A stretch of DNA of 5,866 bases from Candidatus Margulisiibacteriota bacterium (lineage in GTDB: Bacteria > Margulisbacteria > WOR-1 > O2-12-FULL-45-9), in contig JAHIZU010000022.1 of NCBI GenBank assembly GCA_018814265.1, positions 1 to 5,866 of the forward strand, given 5' to 3'. A program made the position numbers and the translations under genes. Positions 5,349-5,866 of this stretch are shown here, in pieces. Below the pieces are notes generated by a model. It had not been told where the DNA came from. It did no database searches and saw only the letters and a list, made by a program, of their open reading frames with translations. Each line of letters starts with the position of its first letter. The stretch's first letter is position 1.

Positions 5349-5866
5349 ATGGAAAACCAGGAATTTGCCAATATCTTTTGGGAAATAGCTGAGCTCTTAG
5401 AACTAAAGGAAGACAATCCTTTTAAGATCCGCGCCTATCGTAAAGCCGCGCAGATCATTGAATCCCTTTCCAAGAACATCGAAGATATCTACTCCGCTGG
5501 CAACACCAAAGCCCTGATGGCCATCCCAGGCATTGGCCAGCATATTGCAGAAAAGATCGAAGAGCAGATCAAGACCGGCAAAGTCCTGGCTCACCAAAAA
5601 CTGGGCAAACAATTCCCCAAAGGCTTCCTGGAACTAGCTAAGATCCAGGGCATGGGACCCAAGACCGCTCTCCTCCTTTATAAAAAACTAAAAATTGATT
5701 CTATTGAGAAACTGGAGCAAGCCGCCAAAAGCGGCAAATTAGCTAAGCTGCCAGGCTTTGGCGCAAAAAAAGCAGCCAACATCCTGCGCGGCATTGATCT
5801 AAAAAAGAAAAGCCACGGCCGTTTTCTGCTGGACGACGCCACGGCCCACGCAGAATTGATCGTCGA
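5349..5866 (+). CDS. polX: DNA polymerase X family protein (PolX, Pol beta-like), 5' part
   Basis: Partial gene running off the right edge; 172 codons are visible of a family that is usually about 570 aa. Bacterial PolX fills short gaps in base-excision repair; full members have an 8-kDa-like domain, a polymerase palm and a C-terminal PHP exonuclease/phosphoesterase domain. The visible part starts ENQEFANIFWEIAELLELK and NPFKIRAYRKAAQIIE (24-38), matching the family N-terminus. Three helix-hairpin-helix DNA-binding motifs follow: AIPGIGQHIAEKI (58-70), KIQGMGPKTALLL (98-110) and KLPGFGAKKAANIL (133-146). The last visible residues RFLLDDATAHAELIV correspond to the entry into the polymerase domain. 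The palm and PHP domains are outside the window, so their integrity cannot be judged. The ATG is chosen for its fit to family N-termini. Confidence 0.92.
   Translation, partial: MENQEFANIFWEIAELLELKEDNPFKIRAYRKAAQIIESLSKNIEDIYSAGNTKALMAIPGIGQHIAEKIEEQIKTGKVLAHQKLGKQFPKGFLELAKIQGMGPKTALLLYKKLKIDSIEKLEQAAKSGKLAKLPGFGAKKAANILRGIDLKKKSHGRFLLDDATAHAELIV

Noticed and set aside
5403..5612. Minus-strand 69-codon frame within polX.
   Set aside because: It is antisense to clear helix-hairpin-helix coding sequence and shows no motif of its own.

Overview
The window looks like bacterial chromosome from an uncultured candidate phylum. Base composition is moderate, genes are tightly packed, and the 20-bp palindrome CCTGCCTGCCGGCAGGCAGG occurs in two of the few intergenic gaps. 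From memory, that palindrome (readable as LPAGRQ/PACRQAG-type peptides) is scattered through many metagenome-derived candidate-phylum genomes such as CPR and WOR-1/Margulisbacteria-like lineages. No gene here fixes the taxon, so this placement is an inference.

Left block, minus strand (about 114-2404): a two-gene purine salvage operon. Adenine deaminase (ade) is first and hypoxanthine phosphoribosyltransferase (hpt) follows 14 nt later, with its own Shine-Dalgarno sequence. Together they convert adenine to hypoxanthine and then to IMP. The ade promoter appears to sit directly against its ATG, giving a leaderless or nearly leaderless mRNA. The apparent TTG start 12 codons upstream is better read as the -35 box.

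Middle block, plus strand (about 2419-4452): an extended -10 promoter back to back with that of ade, then a roughly 100-nt leader that carries one copy of the palindrome and several mutually exclusive stems. Next come a 79-aa TM2-like membrane protein, a site-2-protease-family membrane metalloprotease with two CBS domains whose ATG overlaps the previous stop codon, and a DJ-1/PfpI-family protein. The second palindrome copy sits just before the DJ-1 gene and seems to have replaced its original start codon.

Right block (about 4456-5866): a minus-strand HD-domain protein resembling a degenerate HD-GYP domain, convergent with the DJ-1 gene and only 3 nt from it. Their stop codons lie in the two arms of one perfect inverted repeat. 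Divergent from it is the 5' part of a plus-strand family X DNA polymerase (polX), cut by the window edge, again with a consensus -10 box almost touching the ATG.

I see no CRISPR array, transposase, tRNA or rRNA. The genes are mostly recognisable housekeeping families. The less ordinary signals are the palindromic repeat and its effect on gene starts, the structured leader, the promoter-at-ATG arrangement, and the atypical HD-GYP-like protein. I did not find strong evidence for a wholly new multi-gene system.
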